Source: Gnetum montanum
Taxonomy: Eukaryota > Streptophyta > Gnetopsida > Gnetales > Gnetaceae
DNA: 64,000 nt
Direction: 5' to 3'
Assembly: GCA_015680685.1 (NCBI GenBank)
Contig: MNCI01003767.1
Location: forward strand, 687,696 to 751,695
In this document: positions 44,851 through 54,660 of the stretch, piece after piece
Layout: each line of letters starts with the position of its first letter
How positions within the stretch are numbered: the first letter of the stretch is position 1
Notes under the pieces: model-generated
What the model was told of the DNA's origin: nothing
Seen by the model: only the letters and a program-made list of their open reading frames with translations
The model's database searches: none
Made by a program: the position numbers and the translations under genes

Positions 44851-45690
44851 TGATGACTGGCGAGGTACCCCTACACTCAAGCATACGAATACGAGCGTTA
44901 CATGCGCGATTCGGTCGAACTTTGCAGACGGACTAGTTGTGGCATCTAGACAGTTAGCCTTAGGTCGCAGTTTGCTATCTTCCCACCTAGACTAGTATTA
45001 GCTTTGTCACATATAGTTTAGTCCAGAGTGAGGTGTATGATGTGTTTTCTAACCTAATGCTACTCCTGAAGGCAATGGAAAGTAATATTCACTAATCTAT
45101 GAGAGAGAGTGTGAGAGGATCTAAACTAGCCTAAGTACGATGAGCATCCATTCCTTGATTATTCGTACACATCTTGGACTTTGTGCATGACTACCACTAG
45201 GATTACCAAGCACAGATCCTAGGTACGCTACTGGGTTACCAAGTAGTCACACTTAAATGCTCGTAATCAAGTCATACTCATTTTGCATTTTAACGTGAGT
45301 TTAAGGGTGAGAGAGATTAACTAGGAAAGTAGTAAATAAAAATTAATTAAATAATTAAACTAAGTGAATGCTGTAATGATGAAGTAATCTCGATCTTTAT
45401 TGTCAGTCATGTGCATGTCCAAGTACGTCACACTCGAATAAACAATGTTGTACAATTACATTCACCACACTGGGGGCATACACTAGGAAATAATTCTCTA
45501 ACTGTAAGAAGGAAAAACTACAAGAGTTTAGCTAAGGAACTAAAAACTAGATTGAGAAACAAGGGAGAGCCATCTATTATTTATAGAACTAGCGACGAGC
45601 TACGATATCACATCGGCTATGAAATCGAGGATGCCATATCGCATGTGTGATATCATGGGTGCATTATCGTGGCTGTCAACAAATTCATGA
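44851..45690 (-). mobile_element. N1 5' LTR
   Basis: TGATGACTGGCGAGG to AAATTCATGA, 840 bp; aligns with 39723-40609 throughout. The last seven bases of the partner (CTCATCA) are missing, yet CAAGG follows as target duplication, so the loss came at or after insertion. Palindromes near 45600-45665 are more decayed than in the partner. Confidence 0.85.
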
Positions 45691-45695
45691 CAAGG

Positions 45696-47500
45696 CATAG
45701 AAGAATAGAGAGTAGGGAACCACGTAGACACCATAGATGCTATGAATGAGACGAACACGAAGAACCCCTACTCGCAACTAGAAACATACTAGATATAATG
45801 GAGGTCGTAAGAGTTCCAACAAGGCACCAAAAGGATAGTAGGATTAAGAGGTTAGACATGAACAACATCCCACGATATGAAGGGGGATACAATGCTGATC
45901 CTCAAAATCATTTACAAGCATTCCACAATGCATGTGCCTTGCAAAACATAGAAAATGAATGGCAAAAACTAAAGTTGTTCCCAAGGACACTAGTGAAAGA
46001 AGCTAAAAGCTGGTACCAATCCTTAGAATTGGAATCCATTTAGAGGTGGAGTACAATGTTAGAACTATTCAATGATATGTACCAAATGTACTCCCAAGTG
46101 TCTAACCTATGGAAGCACATCCAAGGATGGAAGCAAGGAAATCATAAACCCTTGGATGCTACCATGGGCCGCTATTACGTACTATTACATCGTTGCCCTG
46201 GCCATGGTTATTTGCAGCGGGATCAACTACGCCATCTCGTGGATGGACTTAGGCATGAAACAAGAAGAACCCTTGGCACATATGCCTAAGGAAGGTTGTC
46301 AGAGCTTAGGTCTCATCAAATTCATAGACTACTAGAGCAAGTTGTCAAAGAAGAAGGTGAGCTACAAAACAGAGAAAGTGCAGAAGAATATAACCGAGAT
46401 CCTTCCCTCCGAAAAAGGGAAGTGAGATTTTGTGAGGAGGAAGAAGAGTCATCACTCGAAGAGATGGTGAATAGGAAAACTTTGCCCCTCCAAAAGCTAA
46501 CATCAGAAGGAGCGGCAAAGGTAGACAAAATGTGGGACTCCTTGGCTACTAGGTTTAAAACTATTCTTAAAATTGTAGAGGAGTCTAGGGAGCGAGGTAG
46601 CAACCGCAACAAAAAGAAAAAGAGAGAAGTGGAAAATGCACGTAACANCAACCGCAACAAAAAAAAAAAGAGAGAAGTGGAAAATGCACGTAACAAGGGT
46701 AAGGGAAAAATGGCCATCATAGAAGAGGTTGTGGATTCAGACATGGACAATGACAGTGGATGCGAGATATGCCAATATGACTATCTAAGGGATGTTGCCC
46801 AATGATCTCACATCTACAAGAGTCTGGGGTGTATGCACTTAACCCATGACTAACTAAATGGAAAACACCCCGACGGTTACCTTATCCCCAAGGTAACCCA
46901 AGGCAGTTCCACCAACCTTCAACATATTATCCAAGTGGAACTCCACCACAACCCATTGAGTAACATCAATAGTGGCAATACCCATAGTCATGGGGGATGC
47001 CACCACCAAGGCAACAATACCCATACTGGCAACCTGACCCATATGGCTACTATGTGCAGCATTCAATCTCTCCACATGACTCTATTGGTCAAGTTACACC
47101 ACAACATGACTACCAAGCCCATGAGTATTATAGAATTCCTTCTCCTAGGAGAGATAACCCACAAATATACCATCCTTCAAATCCATCCAAATCTCTGACA
47201 CCAATAGCTCCATTAACACCTGCTCCAGCAATGCAAGGGAAACTCCCTACTCAACCACAGCAACGCAATGCCATAAGGGTTGTAAATCCTCAACCTACTA
47301 TTGGTTCTAACAACTGTATGAAAAAAAGACTTTTCTTCAGAACCAATAGTCCAACCAAGCCCTTACAACCACAAGCGATTGAACCTCTGAACGCCTTTCC
47401 ATCAAATAAAGCTTCAGAGCTCCCTTTGAACCAAACACCGAGCTCAATGCATACGATCATGTTAACACATGCCGTTACTGCCTGGATCAAGGTTGGCCAC
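45696..47500 (+). pseudogene. A1 gag, central and C-terminal parts
   Basis: The frame continues from 39722: IESREPRRHHRCYE, RIKRLDMNNIPRYEGGYNAD, HLQAFHNACALQNIENEWQK, LFPRTLVKEAKSWYQSLELE (gag capsid core), MGRYYVLLHRCPGHGYLQRD, a CEICQYDYL knuckle-like patch, then a Pro/Gln-rich linker (YPYWQPDPYGYYVQ) and a KKRLFFRTNSPTKP patch, ending at HAVTAWIKVGH. There the N2 LTR begins; the protease that follows in N2 is lost from A1. Frames are broken by a handful of stops (TAG after ELESI) and shifts. Confidence 0.85.
46601..46695 (+). other. Single-N join with duplicated flanks (A1 gag)
   Basis: N at 46648 separates 47-bp copies (46601-46647, 46649-46695) differing at one base. Likely unmerged contig ends; the KKKKREVENARN repetition in the translated protein is therefore probably false. 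Confidence 0.78.
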
Positions 47501-48605
47501 TAATGAGTGGTGAGGTACCCCTACACTCAACCATACGAATACGAGTATGTACGCGCGATCTGGTCGAACTCCGTAGACTAAATGCCTTAACGCCACAAGA
47601 AACACTTGGGGTTAATCGTTTGTTATCTTCCCAGGATTACTTGTATATGTCACAGTGTATGGTTAAGCAAGTCTGAGGTATGTGATCTTTTTGGTATTTT
47701 TCAGTTTATCTCCTAAGCTATGAGGGAAAGGGTTGAGAAACTAACTAACTCTAACTAATGTCCTAAGTCTAAATTAACTAGCGTCAGCATCCGTTCCCAC
47801 TTACCGGACACACCCTGAACTATGCAACTGTGGCTACCAAACGCTAATCGTTACTGGGATCACCACACGTAACGCAAGTGCTCGAAGTGGTCGTACTGAG
47901 GCACCTATTTAGCCTAAGTGTGATAAGTAGTCGATTCCTTGGCTAGCCGTACACACCCATGGATGCTCGTAACCAAGTCGTACTTATCACACATTCTAGC
48001 CTAGCGATGAGTAGCCAATTCCTTAACTAGCCGTACACATTGGACTACTACTGGGATTACCAAGTGAAGATCCTGGAATACGCTACTGGGTTACCAAGCA
48101 GTCACAATGCTTGTAGTCAAGTCGTACTCATGCGTTGCGATGAGCAGCCGATTCCTTGATTAGCCGTACACATCCATAGATGCTCATAATCAAGTCGTAC
48201 TCATGCGCACTAGGAAAGAAATAAATAACAATAATTAAAACCATGTACTGCAAGGTTTATCCAATCAAGTTCATCTTTATTGTTGTACACAACTTGTGTT
48301 CAGGTTACAAAGTTGCTCGAATAAAGAGTCGTTCACTCTAGGACTCCTACTACGGGCACATGGGAAAAAATTCGAACTCTGGAGTGTTCAAACTGCCAGA
48401 GCTTCGCTACTTCTAGCTAGGATTGGGAAATGAAGGGAGTGCCGCCTCTTATTTATAGCTAGGATGGCGGACCCCGATTTCGCGTACGCGATATCGGAGG
48501 GAAAGACACGATATCGCGTACGCGATATCGCAGGGGATGCGATATCCCGGTGGCCGCGATTTTGCGTACGCGATATCGCGGCGCTATGCATGTCGCATCT
48601 CATCA
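47501..48605 (-). mobile_element. N2 3' LTR
   Basis: TAATGAGTGGTGAGG (first G mutated) to CATCTCATCA, 1105 bp. It is longer than the 820-890 bp of its relatives because of a repeat expansion at about 47920-48215. U3 carries three near-perfect copies of the 20-24-bp palindrome around GCGTACGC (48473-48496, 48509-48530, 48557-48579), with TATTTATAG (48449-) as minus-strand TATA. Confidence 0.87.
47920..48215 (-). repeat. LTR repeat expansion, three units (N2)
   Basis: Three copies of a unit containing GATTCCTTG(G/A)(C/T)TAGCCGTACACA and AAGTCGTACT(C/T)AT start near 47930, 48005 and 48128, with the middle one carrying an extra CTGGGATTACCAAG segment. N1 and A1 LTRs have it once. Confidence 0.75.
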
Positions 48606-48640
48606 TACCCCCATGACTGAATGAAAACTTGTCCTCGAGT
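48606..48640 (-). promoter_or_regulatory. N2 polypurine tract region
   Basis: Minus strand: CATTCAGTCATGGGGGTA directly before the LTR start TGATGAG. The same CAGTCATGGGGGTA stands before the LTRs of N1 and A1 (58068-58086). Confidence 0.7.
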
Positions 48641-48829
48641 TCCTTACAATGATATTAGGTAGGTATGGGATTATTGAGGGGGAATGGAACTAATGGGATG
48701 ACATGTGAATGGATCATTATTACAAGACCTGACACAACTGGTGTTCATGACAACAAGGGTGAACACCTTATTACAATGACATCAGGCCACAATTAGCAGC
48801 CGAGAGAAAAGAGGAGAGAGAATAGAAGA

Positions 48830-49110
48830 GAAGAAGAGAGAAGAGTCTTGCTGCTGCCAACGCCTAGATTGCGCCTTCTGTTGTCAATCCGTAAGCGCAT
48901 TATCCATTCTAATCCTTACATAGCTGCTTCAGCGCTACTCCATTCCAAGTGTTTGCTCCAGATCTATTCCGTTGTTGTATGCTTGCCATCTGCACACACA
49001 ACAAAATCATATATTAGCAAGGGTAATTGAATCATTAAGTAAATAATACCTTGCTTCGGTTTAGGTTCATTGGCTAGGTTGTGGTATGGCTAATATGGAG
49101 CTGGGAAAAT
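48830..49110 (-). CDS. Small spliced frame in the 3' region (N2)
   Basis: Minus-strand exon ending PYHNLANEPKPK at AAG/GTATTATT (about 49050), intron to TTGTGTGTGCAG (about 48992), then ATGGCAAGC: MASIQQRNRSGANTWNGVAL KQLCKD in two runs. A1 has the counterpart at 57620-57860 (AAG/GTATAAAC, TTGTGTGTGCAA, ATGGCAATC: MAIIQQWTRPEGNTQDGLVL). Shared splice-site positions and sequence suggest a real, short element gene of unknown role; stops follow soon in both. Confidence 0.35.
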
Positions 49111-50550
49111 GTTACTGATGACTATCGAAGGTGTAGGGGTTAGGAAGAGAAACGAAAAAATTCGGGGCTTGGGAGAAAAATCAAAAAATCAGGCCCCGTA
49201 CCCCCATGACTAATCGCAAACCTCCGGTAGCGTTAGAATGGAGAAAGAAAAGGAGTAAGGAAGATAAGTAAAAAGGGACAACTATGGCATCAGTGAAGTG
49301 GATGTCAAGATGGAAATGAACAAAAAGAAAACAAAAAGAAAATTAATTGCAAAAATGTTAAGGAAAAGAAGTTAACTAATGTTCCAAATAGGATTGTCAG
49401 TGGATCCTCCCCAAAGCAGGCCGATGCCCTTAATGCCCTGACAATCCCACATTCAAGGAGTCCGTAGGCTCAGGGAATGTCCTTTGGAATAAGAGTTAAA
49501 GTATTGACCGTAAGAATTTACCAAAAAGAAAACAATGCATCAACCAAAATATATATACTAGTGATACAACCGGAAATCAGGTGAATAATGGAGAGAAGGA
49601 TGGGAAGAAGAGAAGTGGAATGGAATCCCAAGAACAAGGTGGTGTACAGTCCCTTGTGTGTTTTATGATTAATGTGACTTAGCGAATCTCATTCCAACTC
49701 CGGCTCAAACCAACCACTTCCAGTGACTTTGCATCAATGCATTTGGCTAAATCATCCACTTGGATAACAAGGATGCATCTTCGAAGAGCCACCACCATTC
49801 CGATGAAACAAAGGAGAGGATGGGAAGCGAGAAGGGCCTTAGTTAGAGGGAACACTTTGGTTCCATAACCAGTGCTTGCAGCCCAAATTTTATTTCGTTT
49901 AAGGGGTGTGCTTTGAATCCTCACTTTGGTTTTTTTTTTTTTGTGTTTTGTGTTTTTATGCGTGGGGACCACACCATGCAAAGACTTCTTTATTTTTATT
50001 GTCTCATCTTCCGAAGAATGGGTAACATCGGAACGGTAAAAAAACTCAAGAAGAAAAATAGCCAAGTACCCAAGTGAATGACCAGCACAAAAGCATCAAG
50101 TTCCTTTGAAGTCACACCCTTTGCAATCCTTGAGTCCTTCCTTAGTTCAAGAAATGCCCAGTCACTAGTTCGTTAAAGTTCTTATTGGAAGGGAACCATA
50201 CATTTCCAAGCCAAGGGAAACCATAGACTTGATGGAGGGATGGATGAAGTGATCTCATTGACTACCATATCAACAGAGACATACCTTAGTATCAACAGAG
50301 ACATACCTTAGTATCAACAATGTAACTTAAAGGTAAAAATCAAACATTAGCAATTAATGAAAAACAGTTCATCTCATCAGCCTGAACACTTATTAGGTGA
50401 TGAACTTACATGGTGGATGACACACACACACACATACAAAATAGAAAAGTATAACGATGGTGTAAAACAAAAAAAAGAAAGGTTAAAGGAATTTGTAAAA
50501 CAAAAATATTTAAAAAAAAAAACTGAAAAAGAACTGAGGGCCCCATATGG
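49111..50550 (-). other. N2 non-coding region
   Basis: Equivalent of the region after integrase in A1 and C0. Shared marks: GATCCTCCCCAAAGCAGGCC (49405-), ACCACACCATGCAAAGACTT (49970-) and GAGGGCCCCATATGG (50537-). Two TACCTTAGTATCAACAGAGACA copies stand at 50280-50325. Confidence 0.6.
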
Positions 50551-51849
50551 TTAGCATAGGTGGCCATCTCCCCCATGACTGAGTTGTAAGGGAGACATCC
50601 GAAGTAATGAGCGTTTGTTTGAATTTCTTAGAAGTGCCCAACTCCTCCCAATTAATGATCTTAAGTTGAGGGGTGGGAGTTGGCGACGCCCACGTTCCAA
50701 TGAGTCTATGCCATGGTTGTTGGCATGAGTTTCCTCAGTTCGTCCCATGCATATTTTTCTGCTCCTACGAGTAGCTGTCAACCACGGGGTGTCTAATACT
50801 TCTTGTGTGGTTGCTACATATAGGCATCTTTGTTGTAGAGTTTCTTGGGCACACCTGTTACATGGAGACATTTCCTCCATGTCATCACTCGATGAATCAC
50901 TGTATGTGATGCATGGAACTATCCTCTTCTCGATCTTTCCACATATGTTTATCTTAGAGATTTCCAAATAAAGATCGTGGATCCTAAGACATGCGTCTAC
51001 TGTGCTTAGCCATACCCTTCCCATTATAATTGGGAAGTCTCCTTCGTTGTTGTTAACATCAATCACTAGATAATCTACTGGGTAGGACCAACCACACACA
51101 GTGGTAATAACATCCTCCACCAATCCCAATGGAATCGTGATGGACTGGTCCGCCAACTCTAGTTGGATGTTGCTCTTCTTAAGTTGGGGCAGGTTCCAGG
51201 CATGATACATCTGTTGCAAAATTAAGTTAACTCCGGAACCTGAGTCAAGAAGAGCTCGATGTGCTATATTTTCAGCAATCTGGAAATAAATAAAGGGACT
51301 CCCAGGGTCAGTTAGTTTCCTGGGAAGGTGGCCTACCTTGATCCAGTCAGTTACGGTATACGTTAGCATAACCGTATGCGTTACACTCCTTTGGATTGAA
51401 GGGTTCTCCGAAGCGTTAGTGGTTAGAGGCCTATACATGTACCCATCCGCTTGTTGTTGCGAGAGTTTGTCTGGGCTCCTAGTTCTGAAAAAAGGTCTCT
51501 TCTTTGTACAGTTGTCGCCAGAACTAATACCCAGTTGGATATTTACACTCTGAATATTTACAGCTCTCGCGATGTTACGTTGCTGCGGTTGGGTAGGTAA
51601 TTCCCCTTGCATTGTTGGAATAGGTTGTATGGGAACTACAGAAGGAAGAGGTGCGAGCGGAGTTAGAGGATGGACTGAATGTGAGATGTCTCCCGGAGGA
51701 GAAGGAGTCCTTCTGAAGTACTCCCGAGCTTGGTAGTGACGTTCGGGGGTAGTGTGACCCATAGAGTCACCTGGAGAAACTGGCTGCTGCACATAATATC
51801 CATAAGGATCGGGCTGTCGGTAAGGGTACTGCTGTTTCGGCAATGGCAT
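50551..51849 (-). CDS. N2 protease frame fused to integrase tail (432 codons)
   Basis: An uninterrupted minus frame. N-terminal third: Pro/Gln-rich gag linker (YPYRQPDPYGYYVQQPVSP; KKRPFFRTRSPDKLSQQQAD). Then KVGHLPRKLTDPGSPFIYFQ, RALLDSGSGVNLILQQMYHA with the retropepsin DSG triad intact, LELADQSITIPLGLVEDVIT and DFPIIMGRVWLSTVDACLRI (flap and GR motifs). From there it does not enter RT. Its last residues, LSHGGDGHLC, equal the end of A1's integrase region (LNYGGDGHLC), so an internal deletion removed RT, RNase H and integrase and kept a frame open. The start codon used here is an internal Met; the true start is upstream in gag. Confidence 0.82.
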   Translation of the reverse strand: MPLPKQQYPYRQPDPYGYYVQQPVSPGDSMGHTTPERHYQAREYFRRTPSPPGDISHSVHPLTPLAPLPSVVPIQPIPTMQGELPTQPQQRNIARAVNIQSVNIQLGISSGDNCTKKRPFFRTRSPDKLSQQQADGYMYRPLTTNASENPSIQRSVTHTVMLTYTVTDWIKVGHLPRKLTDPGSPFIYFQIAENIAHRALLDSGSGVNLILQQMYHAWNLPQLKKSNIQLELADQSITIPLGLVEDVITTVCGWSYPVDYLVIDVNNNEGDFPIIMGRVWLSTVDACLRIHDLYLEISKINICGKIEKRIVPCITYSDSSSDDMEEMSPCNRCAQETLQQRCLYVATTQEVLDTPWLTATRRSRKICMGRTEETHANNHGIDSLERGRRQLPPLNLRSLIGRSWALLRNSNKRSLLRMSPLQLSHGGDGHLC

Positions 51850-53416
51850 CCCCCATGACTATGGGTATTGCCACTGCTGATGCTGTCCGATGGGCTGAGG
51901 AGGCGTTCCACTTGGATAATATGTCAAGGGTTGGTGGTACTGCCTTGGGTTACCTTGTGGATAAGGTAACCTTCGGGGTGTTTGCCATTGATTAAGTCTT
52001 GGATTTAGCGCATACACCCCAGACTCCTGCAGATGTGAGATAATTGGGCAACATCCCTTAGGATGGTCATAATAGCAAACCTCACATCCACTATCATTGT
52101 CTGAATCAGAATTTACAGCCTCATCGGAGATAGGAATTTTCCCCTTACCCTTGTTATGTGCAGGGCTGATATCTCTCCACTTTTTCTTTCCTTTGTCACT
52201 ACTTTGCTCAACCTTAGACTCTTCTACAATTTTCAAGACCGTTTCTATTTTAGAGTCTAAGGAACTCCATACATCGTCTACCTTAGCCGCTATTTCTGTT
52301 GTTAACTTTTGGATCGGCAAGGTTTTCTGGTTCACCAACTCTTCAATTGGTGACTCATCCTCCTCATCACAGAATTTCACTACCTTCAAATCGTGGGATA
52401 TTGTTCATGTCTAATTGTGGATCAGCATTGTATCCCCCTTCAAATTGTGGGATATTGTTCATGTCTAATCGCTTGATCCGACTGTCCTTTAAATGCCTTG
52501 TGGGAATCCTAACTGCCTCTGTTATGTTAAGCATACTTCGGGTTGCGATCAGGGGCTCATCATGATCATCTCTTTCATGACATCTGTGATGTCTTCGTGG
52601 TGGTTCCCTACTCTCCCTATGTCCTTGCCCTTGTCCTAACTCCTCTCAACCTTCTTGTTGAGGTATTTCGTCTTCCCTTTTACTTTTACTCTCTCCGTTA
52701 TGCTCACAATGGTTGCGCCCAGATGTGAAAGGAGAGTGTGAATGGTGAGATGAAGGAGAAGAAGAAGGGGATCCATCACCATCGTGATGTTTCTTACCTT
52801 CTCTTCGGCTGCTTCGGCCCCAATCGTTGTAACGATCTAAGTGTCCATCCTTAGTGTGAGTAGTTGTTCCTGCCGTGAACAGTTGGTGCTCACGGGGATC
52901 AGAGCCTGTAGCATGCATAGTTGATTGAAGGCCCTGATGCTTAATCTCTTCACCGGAGTGAGGAGGAGGAACATCATTTTCTAAGAAACCCATTGTGAGG
53001 GGTTCCTCGTCTCCTATTTCACTAATGACATGGGGGACCTTGCCCTTTAATAATGAATGTTGGCTCTCCTTCCTTGCATCCCTCATACGTTGCAAAGCAG
53101 TGGGGTGATAATCCCTTATATGATATCTTCCAGCAACGTATTCAGCGAATAAGTCCTGCATGCCAATCTGTGCCAATCCACAGAAAAGCATGTTCAGAAT
53201 AGATTGATCTGGTGGTAAAACTATATTACCAAACAAATCTCTCCAATGCAACTGTTCGTCCTGATGGAGGGTAAAAATGTAATCAGGGGTATACTCATTA
53301 GGATGAGTATAAGTTATCGTATACTGTTTAGGACCTGGTTGATCTAGGTTATGCGTATGATGCTGACCGTCTCCTGTGTTGCCCTTAGGTGAGTTGATTT
53401 CATGAGAAGAAGCCAT
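51850..53416 (-). pseudogene. N2 gag, core deleted
   Basis: ATG at 53414-53416 opens MASSHEINSPKGNTGDGQHH and runs 256 codons to a TGA near 52646; after this a shifted frame reads GHRESREPPRRHHRCHERDD, RIKRLDMNNIPQFEGGYNAD. The next 36 bp repeat LDMNNIPRFEG, and the capsid core (about 500 bp in A1) is gone. The frame resumes at KVVKFCDEEDESPIEELVNQ and proceeds through KSKVEQSSDKGKKKW and CEVCYYDHPKGCCP (knuckle-like) to the protease frame. Without its capsid core the product could not build particles. Confidence 0.78.
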
Positions 53417-53538
53417 TTCTAATGGTGTGTTGTTTTTACCGTTAATTATGTTATTGATTAACTGATTAACCCAAAGGTTCGTTAGAGCTCACAACGATGT
53501 GAGTGATATCCCTATATTCAATTGGCGTAAAAACACTT

Positions 53539-53559
53539 AGTCCCTGGCAATGGCACCAA
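53539..53559 (-). promoter_or_regulatory. N2 primer-binding site, tRNA-Asp type
   Basis: The minus strand reads TTGGTGCCATTGCCAGGGAC directly after the LTR end; one or two C-to-T changes from the Athila site. Confidence 0.75.
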
Positions 53560-53760
53560 TGATGAGTGGCAAGGTACCCCTACACTCAACCATACGAATA
53601 CGAGCGTGTACGCGCAATCCAGTCGAACTCCGCAGACTAAATGCCTTAACGCCACAAGAAACACTTGGGGTTAATCGTTCGTTGTCTTCCCAAGCTTGCT
53701 TGTATATTTCACGGTGTATGGTTAAGCAAGTCTAAGGTATGTGATTTTTTGGTATTTTTC
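53560..53760 (-). mobile_element. N2 5' LTR remnant
   Basis: TGATGAGTGGCAAGGTACCC to TTGGTATTTTTC matches the first 200 bp (plus view) of 47501-48605. The rest, including U3, is missing, and A1 RT sequence starts immediately. Confidence 0.83.
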
Positions 53761-54660
53761 TGAGGTGGCTAATGAGACGCAACAATGTTCACAAGTCCTT
53801 CAGGAATGTTTGCATATAAATAAATGTTGTTTCGCTTGTGTAATGCTCCTGCCACGTTTCAACGCCTAGCTATAAGCATATTCCAACAGTAGATAGGGAA
53901 TAGAGTGGAAGTTTTTATGGATGACTTCTCCACCTATGGAACAAGTTTTGATCAAGCCCTGAACCAATTAGAACAAGTGCTAAAAAGATGCGTAAAAACC
54001 AATCTAAGGCTCAACTGGCAGAAAAGCCATTTAATGGTCCAAGAAGGCATAGTACTTGGACATAAGGTTTCACATGCAGGAATAGAGGTAGACCCAGATA
54101 AATTTAGGATCATCCAACGAATCAACGTCAACTGAAAATTGTCAAAGACATTCGATCATTCCTTAGACACACTGGCTACTATAGGAGATTCATTGAGAAC
54201 TTCTCCAAAGAGCTAACAAAGAAGGATGTACCTTTTGAGTGGACCCAGATGAAATGAAAGCTAGTAGAAACTCCCATTCTACAAGCTTCTAACTGGTCCA
54301 GACCATTCCACATCATAACTGACGCATCCAATTATGCCTTAGGAGATGTACTTACACAGTTAGATGACCAAAAACACCATTACTACATTCATTGTACAAG
54401 TATAAGTATCACCGATCCACAACTTAACTACAAAACTACAAAGAAAGAATTAATGGTTGTAGTGTTTGCACTGGATAAGTTAGGCACTATGTGTTAGGTT
54501 TCAAAGTGTTCATCCACATGAATCATAGTGCAATCCGATTCCTCATGAACAAGCCAATGGTTAGCCCTTGTACTATACAATGGCTAGTAATCCTACAGGA
54601 GTTCGACCTAACGATGATCGATCGAAAAGGCACCGAGAACGTAGTTGCAGATCATTTGTC
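53761..54660 (+). pseudogene. A1 reverse transcriptase (C-terminal half) and RNase H
   Basis: The first blocks are broken (FGLCNAPATFQ-like at about 53830). From 53905: VEVFMDDFSTYGTSFDQALN (catalytic FMDD intact), KRCVKTNLRLNWQKSHLMVQ, EGIVLGHKVSHAGIEVDPDK, then after a shift FRHTGYYRRFIENFSKELTK, ETPILQASNWSRPFHIITDA and YALGDVLTQLDDQ (RNase H), TKKELMVVVFALDKL, and HMNHSAIRFLMNKPMVSPCT. A1 lacks the first RT half and the protease. Confidence 0.87.

Larger units (their letters stand above)
39723..45690 (-). mobile_element. N1: internally deleted Athila-like element
   Basis: Flanked by CAAGG at 39718-39722 and 45691-45695; removing N1 restores the A1 gag frame (KESR followed by HRRIESREP). 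Minus-strand order: 5' LTR 44851-45690, primer site, shortened gag 43545-44820, non-coding 42120-43540, internal promoter-like block, ORF3, purine tract, 3' LTR 39723-40609. Protease, RT and integrase are absent, so it depended on a relative. The 5' LTR lacks its first seven bases. Confidence 0.85.
47501..53760 (-). mobile_element. N2: pol-less Athila-like element
   Basis: Minus-strand order: 5' LTR remnant 53560-53760, primer site, gag (core deleted), protease fused to the integrase tail, non-coding region with a small spliced frame, purine tract, 3' LTR 47501-48605. RT, RNase H and integrase are missing. The frames of 256, 176 and 432 codons are the least damaged in the window and the LTR keeps CpG-rich palindromes, so this looks like the youngest insertion. 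Its outer right end and part of A1 were lost together, so no target duplication is left. Confidence 0.83.

Noticed and set aside
46601-46695. Lysine-rich tandem peptide repeat in gag
   Set aside because: The two copies surround a single N and are best explained as unmerged contig ends.
46322-46750. 142-codon minus-strand frame rich in Ser, Phe and Leu
   Set aside because: Complement of the Lys/Glu-rich gag stretch of A1, containing the N join.
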